This document shows, one piece after another, positions 42,810-51,715 of a stretch of DNA of 64,000 bases. This stretch comes from WQXF01 sp031552825 (GTDB taxonomy: Bacteria; Bacillota; Clostridia; Christensenellales; Aristaeellaceae). The stretch is taken from the NCBI GenBank assembly GCA_031552825.1, contig JAVBMD010000005.1, forward strand, positions 1 to 64,000, in the 5' to 3' direction. The translations under genes and the position numbers were made by a program. The first letter of the stretch is position 1, and each line of letters opens with the position of its first letter. The notes beneath the pieces are model-generated. The model did not search any database and had not been told where the DNA came from. It saw nothing but the letters and a program-made list of their open reading frames with translations.

Positions 42810-43760
42810 ATGGAAGAGGTTTCCGCAAGGTTTGCGGAGGCATTGCAGCAAGGCGATCTGGATATGCTGATGACGATTCCCAAGGCGGAACGGCATGCCC
42901 ACCTGGTTCTGAATGGAAATCCAAGGTTTCTTTTTAAGCGCACCGGCGTGTGGATCGCGCCACTGGGACACAATTTACGCAGCATGGAAGAGATGCACCG
43001 TTGGGTCGACCGGCATGTCGGCCAGCGTTTTGGCGATATGGAAGGCGGGCGGATCCTGCTGGAAGCGGGTTTTGAGCAGGCCACGCGCGATGGCCTACAG
43101 GAGATGTGGGGCGGGGAGGATGTGCGGGCCTGTGAGGCGCGCTTCGGCGGGGCGTTCGACGCCCTGCTCGGCGCGATAGACGAGGCGCGGCGCCTGCATG
43201 CGCCGGGGCTGAGGCTGCACCTGCAGATGGGCTTCTCGCGGCATTGCGATCCGGCGGATCTTCAGCGGTGGGCGGAGCCGTTCTTTGCGAGCGGACGGTT
43301 CGACTGCGTGGATCTGTACGGCGATGAGCAGGCGCGCCCCATCGAGGATTTTGCTCCGCTTTTCCGGCAAGCCAAGGCGCAGGGCATGCTGCTGCGCGCC
43401 CATGTTGGGGAATGGGGTTCGGCGGAGGCGGTCGTGCGCGCCGTGGAGGCGTTGGCGCTGGATGAGGTGCAACACGGCATCGCGGCGGCGGAATCGCCGG
43501 AGGCGATGCGCTTTCTTGCGGATCACCAGATTCGCCTCAACGTATGCCCCACCAGCAACCTGCGGCTCGGGCGGGCGGCGAGCCTGTGCGCGCACCCGAT
43601 CCGCGCGCTTTATGACGCCGGTGTGCCGCTCTCCATCGGCTCGGACGATATGCTGGTGTTCGGCAGTTCCCTCTCGCACGAATTCCTCAAGCTGCACGAA
43701 TGCGGCCTGTTTAGCGCCGAGGAGCTGGATGGACTGCGCCAAAACGCGTTTTTTTGTTGA
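42810..43760 (+). CDS. Adenosine deaminase-family protein
   Basis: A 316-residue amidohydrolase of the adenosine/adenine deaminase group. Zinc and catalytic residues are kept: KAERHAHL (HxH), RAHVGEWGSAEAV (His and catalytic Glu), VQHGIAA (His) and LSIGSDD (Asp). NVCPTSNLRLG and PIRALYDAGVPLSIGSDD are family blocks. At 316 residues it is slightly shorter than Add, and the first metal motif reads RHAHL instead of LHxHL, so the substrate may not be adenosine. ATG 42810 has GGAGGA 8-9 nt upstream. Confidence 0.85.
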   Translation: MEEVSARFAEALQQGDLDMLMTIPKAERHAHLVLNGNPRFLFKRTGVWIAPLGHNLRSMEEMHRWVDRHVGQRFGDMEGGRILLEAGFEQATRDGLQEMWGGEDVRACEARFGGAFDALLGAIDEARRLHAPGLRLHLQMGFSRHCDPADLQRWAEPFFASGRFDCVDLYGDEQARPIEDFAPLFRQAKAQGMLLRAHVGEWGSAEAVVRAVEALALDEVQHGIAAAESPEAMRFLADHQIRLNVCPTSNLRLGRAASLCAHPIRALYDAGVPLSIGSDDMLVFGSSLSHEFLKLHECGLFSAEELDGLRQNAFFC

Positions 43761-43785
43761 CACCGCTACGGATTTTTGCTATAGT
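43757..43785 (+). promoter_or_regulatory. Strong promoter of rplU-prp-rpmA
   Basis: A perfect TTGACA (43757-43762) overlapping the previous stop codon, a 17-bp spacer and TATAGT (43780-43785). Confidence 0.8.
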
Positions 43786-43877
43786 ATATCGGCAAGCCGC
43801 TCGGGAGAGGTCTGTCCAAAAGTCGATTTTCGACTACCTACTGCCCGGCGAGTCCTAGAATGTGGGAGGAATACCGC
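43786..43877 (+). ncRNA. Possible L21 leader region
   Basis: The leader between promoter and rplU is about 85 nt and contains a hairpin with GTCGA/TCGAC-like arms (about 43823-43837). Firmicutes rplU genes often carry a structured L21 leader; I see the position and a stem but could not verify the consensus. Confidence 0.3.
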
Positions 43878-44186
43878 GTGTACGCAATCATCCAAACCGG
43901 TGGCAAGCAGTATCGAGTGCAGCAGGGCGACGTGATCTATGTGGAGAAGCTGGAAGTCGAAAACGACGCCACCATTGACTTCGACGTGCTGCTGCTCGGC
44001 GGCGAGAAGCAGGTGGTCGTAGGCCAGCCGATTCTGTCCGGCGCCAAGGTGCAGGGCAAGGTGCTCAGCCAAGGCCGCGGCGAAAAGATCGTCGTGTACA
44101 AGTACAAGTCCAAGAAGAACTATCGCCGCAAGCAGGGTCACCGTCAGCCCTACACCAAGGTGGAGATCACCTCGATCCAAGCGTAA
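43878..44186 (+). CDS. rplU: 50S ribosomal protein L21
   Basis: A 102-residue L21 of the large subunit. The start MYAIIQTGGKQYRVQQGDVIYVEKL and the end YKSKKNYRRKQGHRQPYTKVEI are clear. GTG 43878 has GGGAGGA 7 nt upstream and gives the usual N-terminus; the in-frame ATG 43860 would add six unusual residues. It is the first gene of rplU-prp-rpmA, the standard Firmicutes order. Confidence 0.96.
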   Translation: MYAIIQTGGKQYRVQQGDVIYVEKLEVENDATIDFDVLLLGGEKQVVVGQPILSGAKVQGKVLSQGRGEKIVVYKYKSKKNYRRKQGHRQPYTKVEITSIQA

Positions 44187-44187
44187 T

Positions 44188-44532
44188 ATGACCATCATCA
44201 CCGTGTTTCGTCGGCCGACAGGCGAGATTGCGGGGTTCCGCGCCGAAGGGCATGCGGGATTCCGTGCGAAGCGAGACATCGTATGCAGCGCGGTATCCGC
44301 GCTGACGCAAACGGCGGTCAATGGTATGGAGGCGGTAGCCGGTGTGCCGACCCGTCCTACGGTGGACGACGGCCTGCTGGAAGTGCTCCTGCCCGATGGA
44401 TTGCCCTATGACCAGGCAAGGGATTGCCAAGTCATCCTGCGCACGATGGTGCAAGGGTTGAAGGATATCGAAGAGAGCTATCCGGCGCAAGTCCGGGTAA
44501 CGTCCAAGGAATGGAGGGGAAAACATGCTTAA
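44188..44532 (+). CDS. prp: Ribosomal-processing cysteine protease Prp
   Basis: A 114-residue protease that removes the N-terminal extension of ribosomal protein L27 in Firmicutes. His22 in EGHAGF and Cys33 in DIVCSAVSAL are the catalytic pair. It lies 1 nt after rplU and overlaps rpmA by 8 nt, and the neighbouring L27 carries the matching cleavage motif, so enzyme and substrate are made together. Confidence 0.95.
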   Translation: MTIITVFRRPTGEIAGFRAEGHAGFRAKRDIVCSAVSALTQTAVNGMEAVAGVPTRPTVDDGLLEVLLPDGLPYDQARDCQVILRTMVQGLKDIEESYPAQVRVTSKEWRGKHA

Positions 44533-44815
44533 GATGAATTTGCAGCTGTTCGCCCACAAGAAGGGCGTCGGCAGTTCGCGCAACGGGCGCGATAGTCACT
44601 CCAAGCGTCTGGGCGCCAAGCGCGCCGACGGGCAGAAGGTGCTGGCCGGCAACATCCTGTTCCGCCAACGCGGCACCAAGATCCATCCCGGCCTCAACGT
44701 GGGCATCGGCAAGGATGATACCTTGTTCGCGCTGGTGGATGGCGTGGTGCGCTTTGAGCGCTTGGGCAAGGACAAAAAGCAGTGCAGCGTGCACCCGGTT
44801 GCCGTGGCGCAGTAA
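44525..44815 (+). CDS. rpmA: 50S ribosomal protein L27 (with Prp-cleaved extension)
   Basis: A 96-residue L27 whose mature N-terminus reaches towards the peptidyl-transferase centre. The first nine residues MLKMNLQLF are the Firmicutes-type extension; cleavage by Prp is expected between Phe9 and Ala10 to expose AHKKGVGSSRNGRDS. The body has RLGAKRADGQ, NILFRQRGTKIHPG and GVVRFE. ATG 44525 has GGAGGGG about 6 nt upstream within prp. A terminator follows, so obgE is not directly part of this operon as it often is elsewhere. Confidence 0.96.
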   Translation: MLKMNLQLFAHKKGVGSSRNGRDSHSKRLGAKRADGQKVLAGNILFRQRGTKIHPGLNVGIGKDDTLFALVDGVVRFERLGKDKKQCSVHPVAVAQ

Positions 44816-44832
44816 ATTTGCACGACAGACGG

Positions 44833-44876
44833 CCCGCGCAGAGGCGAACGCGATGCGTTCCACTGCGCGGGTTTTT
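44833..44876 (+). terminator. Intrinsic terminator
   Basis: CCCGCGCAG (44833-44841) pairs with CTGCGCGGG (44863-44871), with an inner GAACGC/GCGTTC stem, then TTTTT. Confidence 0.88.
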
Positions 44877-44908
44877 GCTATATTTACAACAGATGCGAGG
44901 CGAACGGC

Positions 44909-45613
44909 ATGATTGGATCCTTAATCAACTGCGCGGCAATTCTGGTAGGTTCCGCCATCGGCCTGTTGCTGCGCGGCGGCATTTCGCAGCGCTTTCGCGA
45001 TACTGTGATGCAGGGGCTTGCGCTGTGCGTAGCGCTGATCGGCATGCAGGGCGCGCTGCGTACCGTGAACGTGATGGTGACGATTCTGTGCATGGTAATC
45101 GGCGGGCTGATCGGCGAGGGCATCAACATCGAGCGTCGGCTGGAGCAGCTAGGCGCCCGGGCGCAGCGCCTGTTTGCGCGCCGGGGCGGGGAGGATCATC
45201 GCTTTTCGCAGGCATTTGTGACCGCCAGCTTGGTGTACTGCGTGGGCGCGATGGCCATCGTCGGCGCGCTGGATTCCGGTTTGCGCGGCGATCACACCAC
45301 CTTGATCGCAAAGTCGGCGCTGGACGGCATCTCCGCCGTCATCTTTGCCTCCACGCTTGGCGCGGGCGTGGCGCTATCGGGGCTGGCGGTGCTGCTGTAT
45401 CAAGGCGCGATCGCGCTGTTTGCCGGGCAGATCGCCGGGGTGCTCACGCAGGATGTGATCCGCGAGATGTCGGCGGTGGGCGGGCTGCTCATCATCGGTA
45501 TCTCGATCAATATGCTGGGGATCGCCAAGCTGCGCGTCGGCAACCTGCTGCCCGCTATCTTTTTGCCAGCGGTTTGCTTGCCGGTGATGGCGTTGATTGC
45601 AAAGATTTTTTAG
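44909..45613 (+). CDS. DUF554 family membrane protein
   Basis: A 234-residue protein with about seven hydrophobic spans. The opening MIGSLINCAAILVGSAIGLLLRGG, the FVTASLVYCVGAMAIVGALDSGLRGDHTTLIAKSALDGI block and the final IGISINMLGIAKLRVGNLLPA are typical of DUF554 (YdfK/YqgA). These proteins are thought to be membrane transporters, but substrates are not established. ATG 44909 follows a GAGGCG ribosome binding site. An MFS gene follows after 12 nt. Confidence 0.92.
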   Translation: MIGSLINCAAILVGSAIGLLLRGGISQRFRDTVMQGLALCVALIGMQGALRTVNVMVTILCMVIGGLIGEGINIERRLEQLGARAQRLFARRGGEDHRFSQAFVTASLVYCVGAMAIVGALDSGLRGDHTTLIAKSALDGISAVIFASTLGAGVALSGLAVLLYQGAIALFAGQIAGVLTQDVIREMSAVGGLLIIGISINMLGIAKLRVGNLLPAIFLPAVCLPVMALIAKIF

Positions 45614-45625
45614 CGGGAGGGCGAC

Positions 45626-46894
45626 ATGGGCATTTGGAAGATCATCAAAAAGAATGAACTGGTGGATACTTTGCTCCATCTAAAGGGCAATGCCCGTGCC
45701 TGTGTGCTGACCGAACCGCTCTGGGGTATTCCCGCGTATCTGTACGCGCCGTTTGCCTCGGTGTATATGAGCGCGCTCGGGCTTTCCGATCCGATGATCG
45801 GGCTGGTGGGCACGCTGTTTTTGATCTCGCAGGTGATCTTTTCAATACTCAGCGGCGTGCTGACCGATAAATTAGGGCGGCGCGACTGCACCTTCTATTA
45901 CGATCTGGTGGGCTGGAGCGTGCCGGTACTGCTGTGGGCGCTGGCGCGCGATCATTGGTGGTTCATCGCCGCGGCGCTGTTTAACGGCTCGTTCCGCGTG
46001 ACCGCCAATTCGTGGAACCTGTTGCTGGTGGAGGACGAGGAGAGCAGCATGCTGGTCAAGCTGTTTACGTTGGTCAACATCGCGGCGGGTCTGTCGGCGG
46101 CGGCGGTGTTGCTGTCCTATCCGCTGGTACACCGCTTCGGGCTGGTGCCCACGGTGCGCGGCATGTATTGGTTTGCCTTTGTGTCGATGAACGTGAAATT
46201 TATACTGCTATATATGTATTCCAAGGAAACCCGCATCGGCAAAGTGCGCAAGGAGGAAGTAAAGGATCGGTCGGTCTGGTCGCTGCTGGGGGAGAACAGA
46301 GCGGTGTTTGCGCAAATGCTGCGCCAGCCCAAGGTGATGTGGACGGTGGGTCTGCTGGCTTGTTTCTTGGGCAGCAAGGCGCTCACCGATACCTTCTGGC
46401 CGCTGCTGGTGACCGGCAAGATGGGCATTGCGCAGGAGAGCCTGGCCTTCTTTGCCGCCGCGCGTTCCGGCATCATGGTGCTGTGCTACTTCCTGCTTTC
46501 GCATCGCGTGTCGGTAGAGCGCTTCCGGCATCCGCTGGTGCTGTGCTTTGGGCTGCAGATCCTCTCCAAGGCGATGCTGATGTGCATGCCCGAAGGGGCG
46601 ATGGGTCTGCTATGGTGCTCGGTTGTGATCGAGGCGCTGTCGATGTCGATGCTGACGCCGCTGACCGAATCGTTGCAGATGGCCAACCTCGAAGGCGCGG
46701 ATCGCTCGCGTATGCTGGCGCTGTTCTTCGCGATGGTGATGCTGATTACCGCGCCGTTCAGTTCCATCGGCGGCCTGCTTTCCAAGGTGGATCGCGCGCT
46801 GCCCTTTGCGCTGGCGCTGGCGCTGTATGTGGCGGGGATGTACATCGCGCACCGAATCTGGCGGATCAAGCGACTGGAGCAAGCGGCGGCCTGA
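45626..46894 (+). CDS. Major facilitator superfamily transporter
   Basis: A 422-residue transporter with about 11-12 membrane spans. The loop between TM2 and TM3 has the MFS motif A in a form GVLTDKLGRRDCTFY. A central cytoplasmic loop (KETRIGKVRKEEVKDRSV) separates two halves of six spans. Substrate is not predictable. ATG 45626 has GGGAGGG 6-7 nt upstream. It ends before a bidirectional terminator shared with the convergent VTC gene. Confidence 0.86.
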   Translation: MGIWKIIKKNELVDTLLHLKGNARACVLTEPLWGIPAYLYAPFASVYMSALGLSDPMIGLVGTLFLISQVIFSILSGVLTDKLGRRDCTFYYDLVGWSVPVLLWALARDHWWFIAAALFNGSFRVTANSWNLLLVEDEESSMLVKLFTLVNIAAGLSAAAVLLSYPLVHRFGLVPTVRGMYWFAFVSMNVKFILLYMYSKETRIGKVRKEEVKDRSVWSLLGENRAVFAQMLRQPKVMWTVGLLACFLGSKALTDTFWPLLVTGKMGIAQESLAFFAAARSGIMVLCYFLLSHRVSVERFRHPLVLCFGLQILSKAMLMCMPEGAMGLLWCSVVIEALSMSMLTPLTESLQMANLEGADRSRMLALFFAMVMLITAPFSSIGGLLSKVDRALPFALALALYVAGMYIAHRIWRIKRLEQAAA

Positions 46895-46906
46895 ACGGAG
46901 AAGATA

Positions 46907-46939
46907 AAAAAACAGCGAGCTTTGCGCCCGCTGTTTTTT
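46907..46939. terminator. Bidirectional intrinsic terminator
   Basis: AAAAAACAGCG and CGCTGTTTTTT flank a short loop, with A and T runs on both sides; it serves the convergent MFS and VTC genes. Confidence 0.88.
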
Positions 46940-46947
46940 GCTGCGAA

Positions 46948-47655
46948 TCAATATTCCAAATTCTCAAACCGGCGGCACCAAACGTACTTGGAGATCGCCG
47001 AGCGTTGCGCCGTGACGCCCCCCAGCAGCTTCTGAATGAAGGCGGGCAGGAAATGGTTGAACTTGACCTCGAGAATCTCCCACGGCGTCTCGAAGAACGG
47101 AGAGTAGGTAGGGATGGAGGGATCGAACATATCGAAGTTGTTCAGGCCGGTGCGCAGTTGCTTATCGAAGGTGACGCGCACCTCCTCGGCCTCGTGGATG
47201 TAAGCCTCGCGCACGTAGTCTACGATAACGGCAGGGCGCAGCAGGTTCAGGCGCATCTCCCGGTACATGTCGTGCAGCAGGGGATGGCGCATAAATTGCA
47301 GCCCGCTGGGGTCCCCGGCGATCAACTGATCGGCCAACTCGCGAGGGATCTGCACCGACTGCTTGGAAATCAAATCGTTATATTTCGATTTGCATTCCAG
47401 CCGGATATTGCGATCCGAGAGCTTGTAGATGCGGATGCGATACTTCTTTCGATGATCCACACCGGCGACCTTGTCGTTGAGCGCGTCGTTGTTGATGGTA
47501 TCAAAGTAGAGGGAGCGGATGTGATATTCATTGTATTCATCGCCGTTGGGGTCGGGCTGCATGGTGGCGCGGAGCACGCTGCGCAAATAGGCCATGTCTC
47601 CCTGATTGAGATGATACTTGAATTCATGCCGTAGCGGGATGTGCGATATCTCCAT
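46948..47655 (-). CDS. VTC-domain protein (polyphosphate polymerase fold)
   Basis: A 235-residue protein made only of a VTC domain. Basic and acidic tunnel residues are visible: RHEFKYHL, HIRSLYFDT, HRKKYRIRIYK, RLECKSKYND, RPAVIVDYVREAY, and EVKFNHFLP near the end. In yeast this fold (Vtc4) makes polyphosphate from ATP. In bacteria it is often linked with DUF4956 and CotH genes, as here. It is the last gene of a three-gene minus-strand operon and is 12 nt from the DUF4956 gene. Activity on nucleotide is inferred. Confidence 0.88.
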   Translation of the reverse strand: MEISHIPLRHEFKYHLNQGDMAYLRSVLRATMQPDPNGDEYNEYHIRSLYFDTINNDALNDKVAGVDHRKKYRIRIYKLSDRNIRLECKSKYNDLISKQSVQIPRELADQLIAGDPSGLQFMRHPLLHDMYREMRLNLLRPAVIVDYVREAYIHEAEEVRVTFDKQLRTGLNNFDMFDPSIPTYSPFFETPWEILEVKFNHFLPAFIQKLLGGVTAQRSAISKYVWCRRFENLEY

Positions 47656-47667
47656 GCGTGTACCTCT

Positions 47668-48348
47668 TTAGTTCCCGGCTTCGTTCTGGCAGGCGATCAG
47701 CGTCGCGTTGTGTACGCCGTCGATGTCCAGCATGCGGTTGACGATATCGTACCGCTCGTTGAGCTGCATCTCCACCGTCAGTTCGGCGCCGCCGCGGTTG
47801 ACGGTCTTGGAGCGCAGGCGGCGGGTGCGGATGCGGGCGAGCATGGCTTCGATTTCCGGCTCAACGTCCTCATCATAATGCACCACGAGCAGGTAGGCGT
47901 TGGGCGCCTTGAGGCGGAAGAAGGAAAGCATCAGGATGGCCAGCGAGATGCCGATCACCACCACCAGCGCGATCACATACAGCTCCGCGCCGAGCAGGAT
48001 GCCCATCGTCAGCGCCCAGAACATGTAGGCGGTGTCCATCGGATCCTTGACGGCGGTGCGGAAGCGCACGATGGACAGCGCGCCGACCATGCCCATCGAA
48101 AGCTGGATGTTGGTCTTGATGCACATGACCACCGGCGTGGTGATCAGCGTGAGCATAATCAGCGTGTTGGCGAAGTTGGGGCTGAACAACACCCCGCGAA
48201 AGGCCTTGCGGTATACCAGCGCGATAATCATACCGACGAGCAGACCCATGCCCAGCGCGATAATCATTTTCAGCGGGGTAAGCGCGGCGAATTGTTGTTG
48301 AAAAAAGTCCAGAATGCCGGTGTCGGAACGGATGACGTTGCTGTTCAT
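47668..48348 (-). CDS. DUF4956 membrane protein
   Basis: A 226-residue membrane protein with four spans in the first 150 residues and a soluble ferredoxin-like C-terminal part. The segment TNIQLSMGMVGALSIVRFRTAVKDPMDTAYMFWALTMGI is the diagnostic DUF4956 block (short match GALSIVRFRTAVKDP). Function is unknown; it is recurrently encoded with VTC and CotH proteins and could be a membrane channel or anchor for the VTC enzyme. ATG at 48348 has AGGAGGA 6-7 nt upstream. Confidence 0.9.
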   Translation of the reverse strand: MNSNVIRSDTGILDFFQQQFAALTPLKMIIALGMGLLVGMIIALVYRKAFRGVLFSPNFANTLIMLTLITTPVVMCIKTNIQLSMGMVGALSIVRFRTAVKDPMDTAYMFWALTMGILLGAELYVIALVVVIGISLAILMLSFFRLKAPNAYLLVVHYDEDVEPEIEAMLARIRTRRLRSKTVNRGGAELTVEMQLNERYDIVNRMLDIDGVHNATLIACQNEAGN

Positions 48349-48395
48349 GCGGAAAGTCCTCCTCTGAAATAAAGCTGCTTTTGCATAGGGATTAT

Positions 48396-51300
48396 TTATT
48401 CTTCGGCCGGCAAATCGGGGCGCGGGCCAAAGTAATCCAGCATCTGGGATTCGGATAGCTCGAAGTGCTCCTGCACCATGCCCCAGAAAATATTGGGGCG
48501 CTTGTTGATGACGTTGCGCGCGCGCTCCACGCGGATCTGCCAGTAGCTGTACGCGCCCTCGGGGTTCTTGGGTACGTCGAAGCTTACCTGCTTGGGCATC
48601 TCGTCGGCCCAGCGGCTGTTGTGCATGGGCATCTCATCCTGGATTTCCGCCAGCATTTCATCGAACATGGGCAGGATGTTTTCCGGGGTAAAGATGTCTT
48701 GGAAAAGCACGCCCATCCGGCGCAGGAACTTATCGCGCATCTCGGGATTCTCCAGCACGGCGCGGATCAGCTTGTTGTTGATGCGCTGCGCGCCCATGCC
48801 CTTGGGGTTGAGCACATAGCCCGGCCCGCCGCTCTTGGAATCGAACAGCCCCCAGTCCATATCGTAGAGGATCCACTTCCATTTGTTGCCCTCGCCGCGC
48901 TTTTTGTAGAAGCGGATGTTGCCCGGATCGGTGTTGCCGATGTACATTTCATAGATGAAATAATCGAACATGTTGTCGATGTCGACGCGGTCGGCGACGT
49001 ACTGCATCGCCTCCGGGTCCTTGAGGTCGTGCCCCTCGACGTATTCGATGAGCTTCTTGTATTCGGAGTTGCTGCCCCAAGTGATCTGGCTGCTGCTGGT
49101 GCCGCTGGATTCGAGGATGTCCATTGCGTCGGGGTCGTCCCAACCCTCGTGCTGCGCGACGAAGTAGCGGTTGACGCGCTCGCGCATGTTGTAGTGTCCC
49201 CAATATTTTCCGTTTAGGTACACGATGACCGGCCGCCACGCTTGGGTGAGCACCGTGGTGTCCGGCATTTGCGCGGCGACGCGCGCTTGCAGACCGTCGA
49301 GCACCCGGGTGTAGAGGCCGTCCTGCCCGCCGTTGCGCAGGGCGATGGCCTTGTACCGCTCAAAGGGGCGGTCCGGGAACAGCGGGTACTCGAACCAGCC
49401 GGTGCCGAAGCGCTTCTTGGCGTTGACCGAGAAGGACTTCTGCGGCATATCTAGCGAGTATTGACCCATGACGTGGAAATCCATGCCGCTGGATAGTGCT
49501 TGGCTGCCATCCTTCATGTACAGCTCGATAAAGCCGTCGTAATGCAGCTTTTTGCCGAAGGTGGCGAAATCTTCGCGGTCGCCGGTCTTGCGGTACCAAG
49601 GGCGCGCCCAAGTCTCGCGATCCAGGTTGCCGTCGGCCAGCATGCCGGTATCGTGGTTCCATACGTTGTCCGGATCGGTGACCAGCGAGACGACCGGCAG
49701 CGAATGGTATACCGATATAAAGAAGGTTTGCGTGATGACCGGCGAGGGGCTCAGCCCGGCTTGATAGCTGCGGGCGCGCACCACCGTGGTGGAAGGCACC
49801 TCGAAGGGCGCGGTGTAGATGGGCGAGGATTCGTTGGGCTCAGTCGCGTCGAGCGTGTAGCGAACCTGCGCGCCCTCGGGCACCTTGAACTCCACCAGAA
49901 GCGGGCGCGGATACATGCCGCCTCGGGTTACGAAGCTCGGCACCTCGGCAAAGCCGTCAAAGCCCACGCTGTTGGCCGCGCCGGGGGTAGGTTGCGCATA
50001 ATAAAAAAGGCCGCCTTGGCCCGGCGTTCTGCCGTAAGTGAGATCAGGGAGAAGCTGCGGAACCACCAGCTTGTCCAAGATTTTTCCTGCTGGATCGCAT
50101 AGGACGATGGTTTCCCCGGCGCTGGACACCCGATAATTGGTATGCATGCCGCCGGATTTATCGACGGTATTGGTGCCGTCGCAATACACCAGCAGGTATT
50201 GCCCGGGCTGGAGCACCGTCTGCGGAAAGCGCCACTTGCGCGGGAAGTTGATACTATCGGACAGGCCGTAGCCAGACAGATCCACCGACTCGCGGCCGTA
50301 GTTGAACAGCTCGATCCAGTCGGCGCCGGTGGCGCCGTTGGGCAGCGTCGTCGCCACGTTGGAGGACATCACCTCGGTGATGGCGATGCCGGAAGGGTTG
50401 GCGGCGATCAGGCGGTCGTTCATTATCATGCTGCTTGCCCGGGTGTTGGGCATGCCCGGGGTGGGGTTGGTAAACACCTGCCAGCTGCGGTCGCTGCCTT
50501 CCTTGCGCCCCCAGGATTGATCGGCGGGCAGCACCTCATAGGAGGTCTGGTCGATCATCTGGCCGTGGAAGTCGCTGAGGATCACGGTCTCTTTATCGGC
50601 GCTTAGGTTGAAGTTGGTGTGCGGATGCAGGCCTTCGCCGCCGGGTCGATCCTTGCCCGAGGCAAATACCAGATAATACTCGTGCGGGCCGATCACCGCG
50701 CCCTCCGGGAAGCGCCATTTGGTGCGCTTATCGGGGTTGTCGCTCAAGGCGTACTTGGAGAGATCGATGGTCTTGTCGCTGTTGTTGTAAATCTCGATCC
50801 AATCAGAGGATTCGTCGTCCTCGTCGATCAGGGTGGTGCGGTTGGAGGCCACCATTTCGTTGAGCATCAGGATGTCGGCCTCGAGGAAGGTGGAGCTCTT
50901 GAAGGCGTTGTGGCCCTCCTGCGTGTTGTCGAAGCCCGGGCTGAACATGTCGGTGGTGATCCAGCCGTCAAACACCTTGGCGTAGGAAAGGTCGCCGGTC
51001 ATCATCGGCACGGTGAGCTTTTCGATGACGGTGCCTTCCGGGCCGAATAGAAATAGCTCCTCGCCTGCGGAGGAAATCTTGAACTTGGCATGATAGGTTT
51101 TGCCGGAGACCGATTGCGCGCTGTCGTCGGCGAATATCACCACATGCCCGCCGGGCTCAAGCACCACGCCGGTGGGGAAGGTAAAGATGATCTTGTCCTC
51201 ACGGTCCGATACGCCGTAGCCGTCTAAGTGGAGGGGCGCGGTGCCCTCGTTGGTCAGTTCCAGCCAATCACCGAAGTTGCCGTTTTCATCGGGATACGCG

Positions 51301-51524
51301 GTTTTGTTGGAGGACATGACCTCGGTGATGTGCAGCGAAGGCACCGCCTTGCCGATGGTGCCGTCGGCCTGCACGACGGTGGTGGCAGCCTGCGGCTCGG
51401 GCGTGAGTAGCACGGCGGCTAACAACAGCACGCCGAATAACGCCAAGAGCAGGGGAATGCCCTTGGACGGTTGCGCTCTTTTGGTGCGCCTCGCGGGCGC
51501 TTGCTTGGATGGACGATCATGCAT
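48396..51524 (-). CDS. CotH-kinase surface protein with three lamin-tail domains
   Basis: A 1042-residue membrane-anchored or secreted protein. One span at about 23-43 is followed by three lamin-tail domains (about 64-190, 205-330 and 372-490), each with a LxITEVMSSN / NEMVASN start, DWIEL and GYGLSD. A chitobiase-like Ig domain (VRYTLDATEPNESSP) and a CotH kinase domain (about 600-960; KAIALRNGGQD, VYLNGKYWGHYNMRERVN, WILYDMDWGLFD) follow. CotH of Bacillus is an atypical kinase that phosphorylates spore coat proteins. First gene of the CotH-DUF4956-VTC operon. A possible -10 (TATACT) lies about 50 nt upstream. Confidence 0.9.
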   Translation of the reverse strand: MHDRPSKQAPARRTKRAQPSKGIPLLLALFGVLLLAAVLLTPEPQAATTVVQADGTIGKAVPSLHITEVMSSNKTAYPDENGNFGDWLELTNEGTAPLHLDGYGVSDREDKIIFTFPTGVVLEPGGHVVIFADDSAQSVSGKTYHAKFKISSAGEELFLFGPEGTVIEKLTVPMMTGDLSYAKVFDGWITTDMFSPGFDNTQEGHNAFKSSTFLEADILMLNEMVASNRTTLIDEDDESSDWIEIYNNSDKTIDLSKYALSDNPDKRTKWRFPEGAVIGPHEYYLVFASGKDRPGGEGLHPHTNFNLSADKETVILSDFHGQMIDQTSYEVLPADQSWGRKEGSDRSWQVFTNPTPGMPNTRASSMIMNDRLIAANPSGIAITEVMSSNVATTLPNGATGADWIELFNYGRESVDLSGYGLSDSINFPRKWRFPQTVLQPGQYLLVYCDGTNTVDKSGGMHTNYRVSSAGETIVLCDPAGKILDKLVVPQLLPDLTYGRTPGQGGLFYYAQPTPGAANSVGFDGFAEVPSFVTRGGMYPRPLLVEFKVPEGAQVRYTLDATEPNESSPIYTAPFEVPSTTVVRARSYQAGLSPSPVITQTFFISVYHSLPVVSLVTDPDNVWNHDTGMLADGNLDRETWARPWYRKTGDREDFATFGKKLHYDGFIELYMKDGSQALSSGMDFHVMGQYSLDMPQKSFSVNAKKRFGTGWFEYPLFPDRPFERYKAIALRNGGQDGLYTRVLDGLQARVAAQMPDTTVLTQAWRPVIVYLNGKYWGHYNMRERVNRYFVAQHEGWDDPDAMDILESSGTSSSQITWGSNSEYKKLIEYVEGHDLKDPEAMQYVADRVDIDNMFDYFIYEMYIGNTDPGNIRFYKKRGEGNKWKWILYDMDWGLFDSKSGGPGYVLNPKGMGAQRINNKLIRAVLENPEMRDKFLRRMGVLFQDIFTPENILPMFDEMLAEIQDEMPMHNSRWADEMPKQVSFDVPKNPEGAYSYWQIRVERARNVINKRPNIFWGMVQEHFELSESQMLDYFGPRPDLPAEE

Positions 51525-51715
51525 GCCGGGAAGTGACTCCTTTCACATGTGGAAAGAAAATATGTGCTCTTGCTAGTATACCACACTACCTATAAGACGA
51601 TCCACCTTTTCCTTTTGTTTCGCACGAATTTTTCCAGCGGCAAAGGCAAGCGGGCGACATGAGGAGTTTGCCCCCACGCATAGGCTGATAGTGACGAAAC
51701 GCGAAAAAGGCGGTT

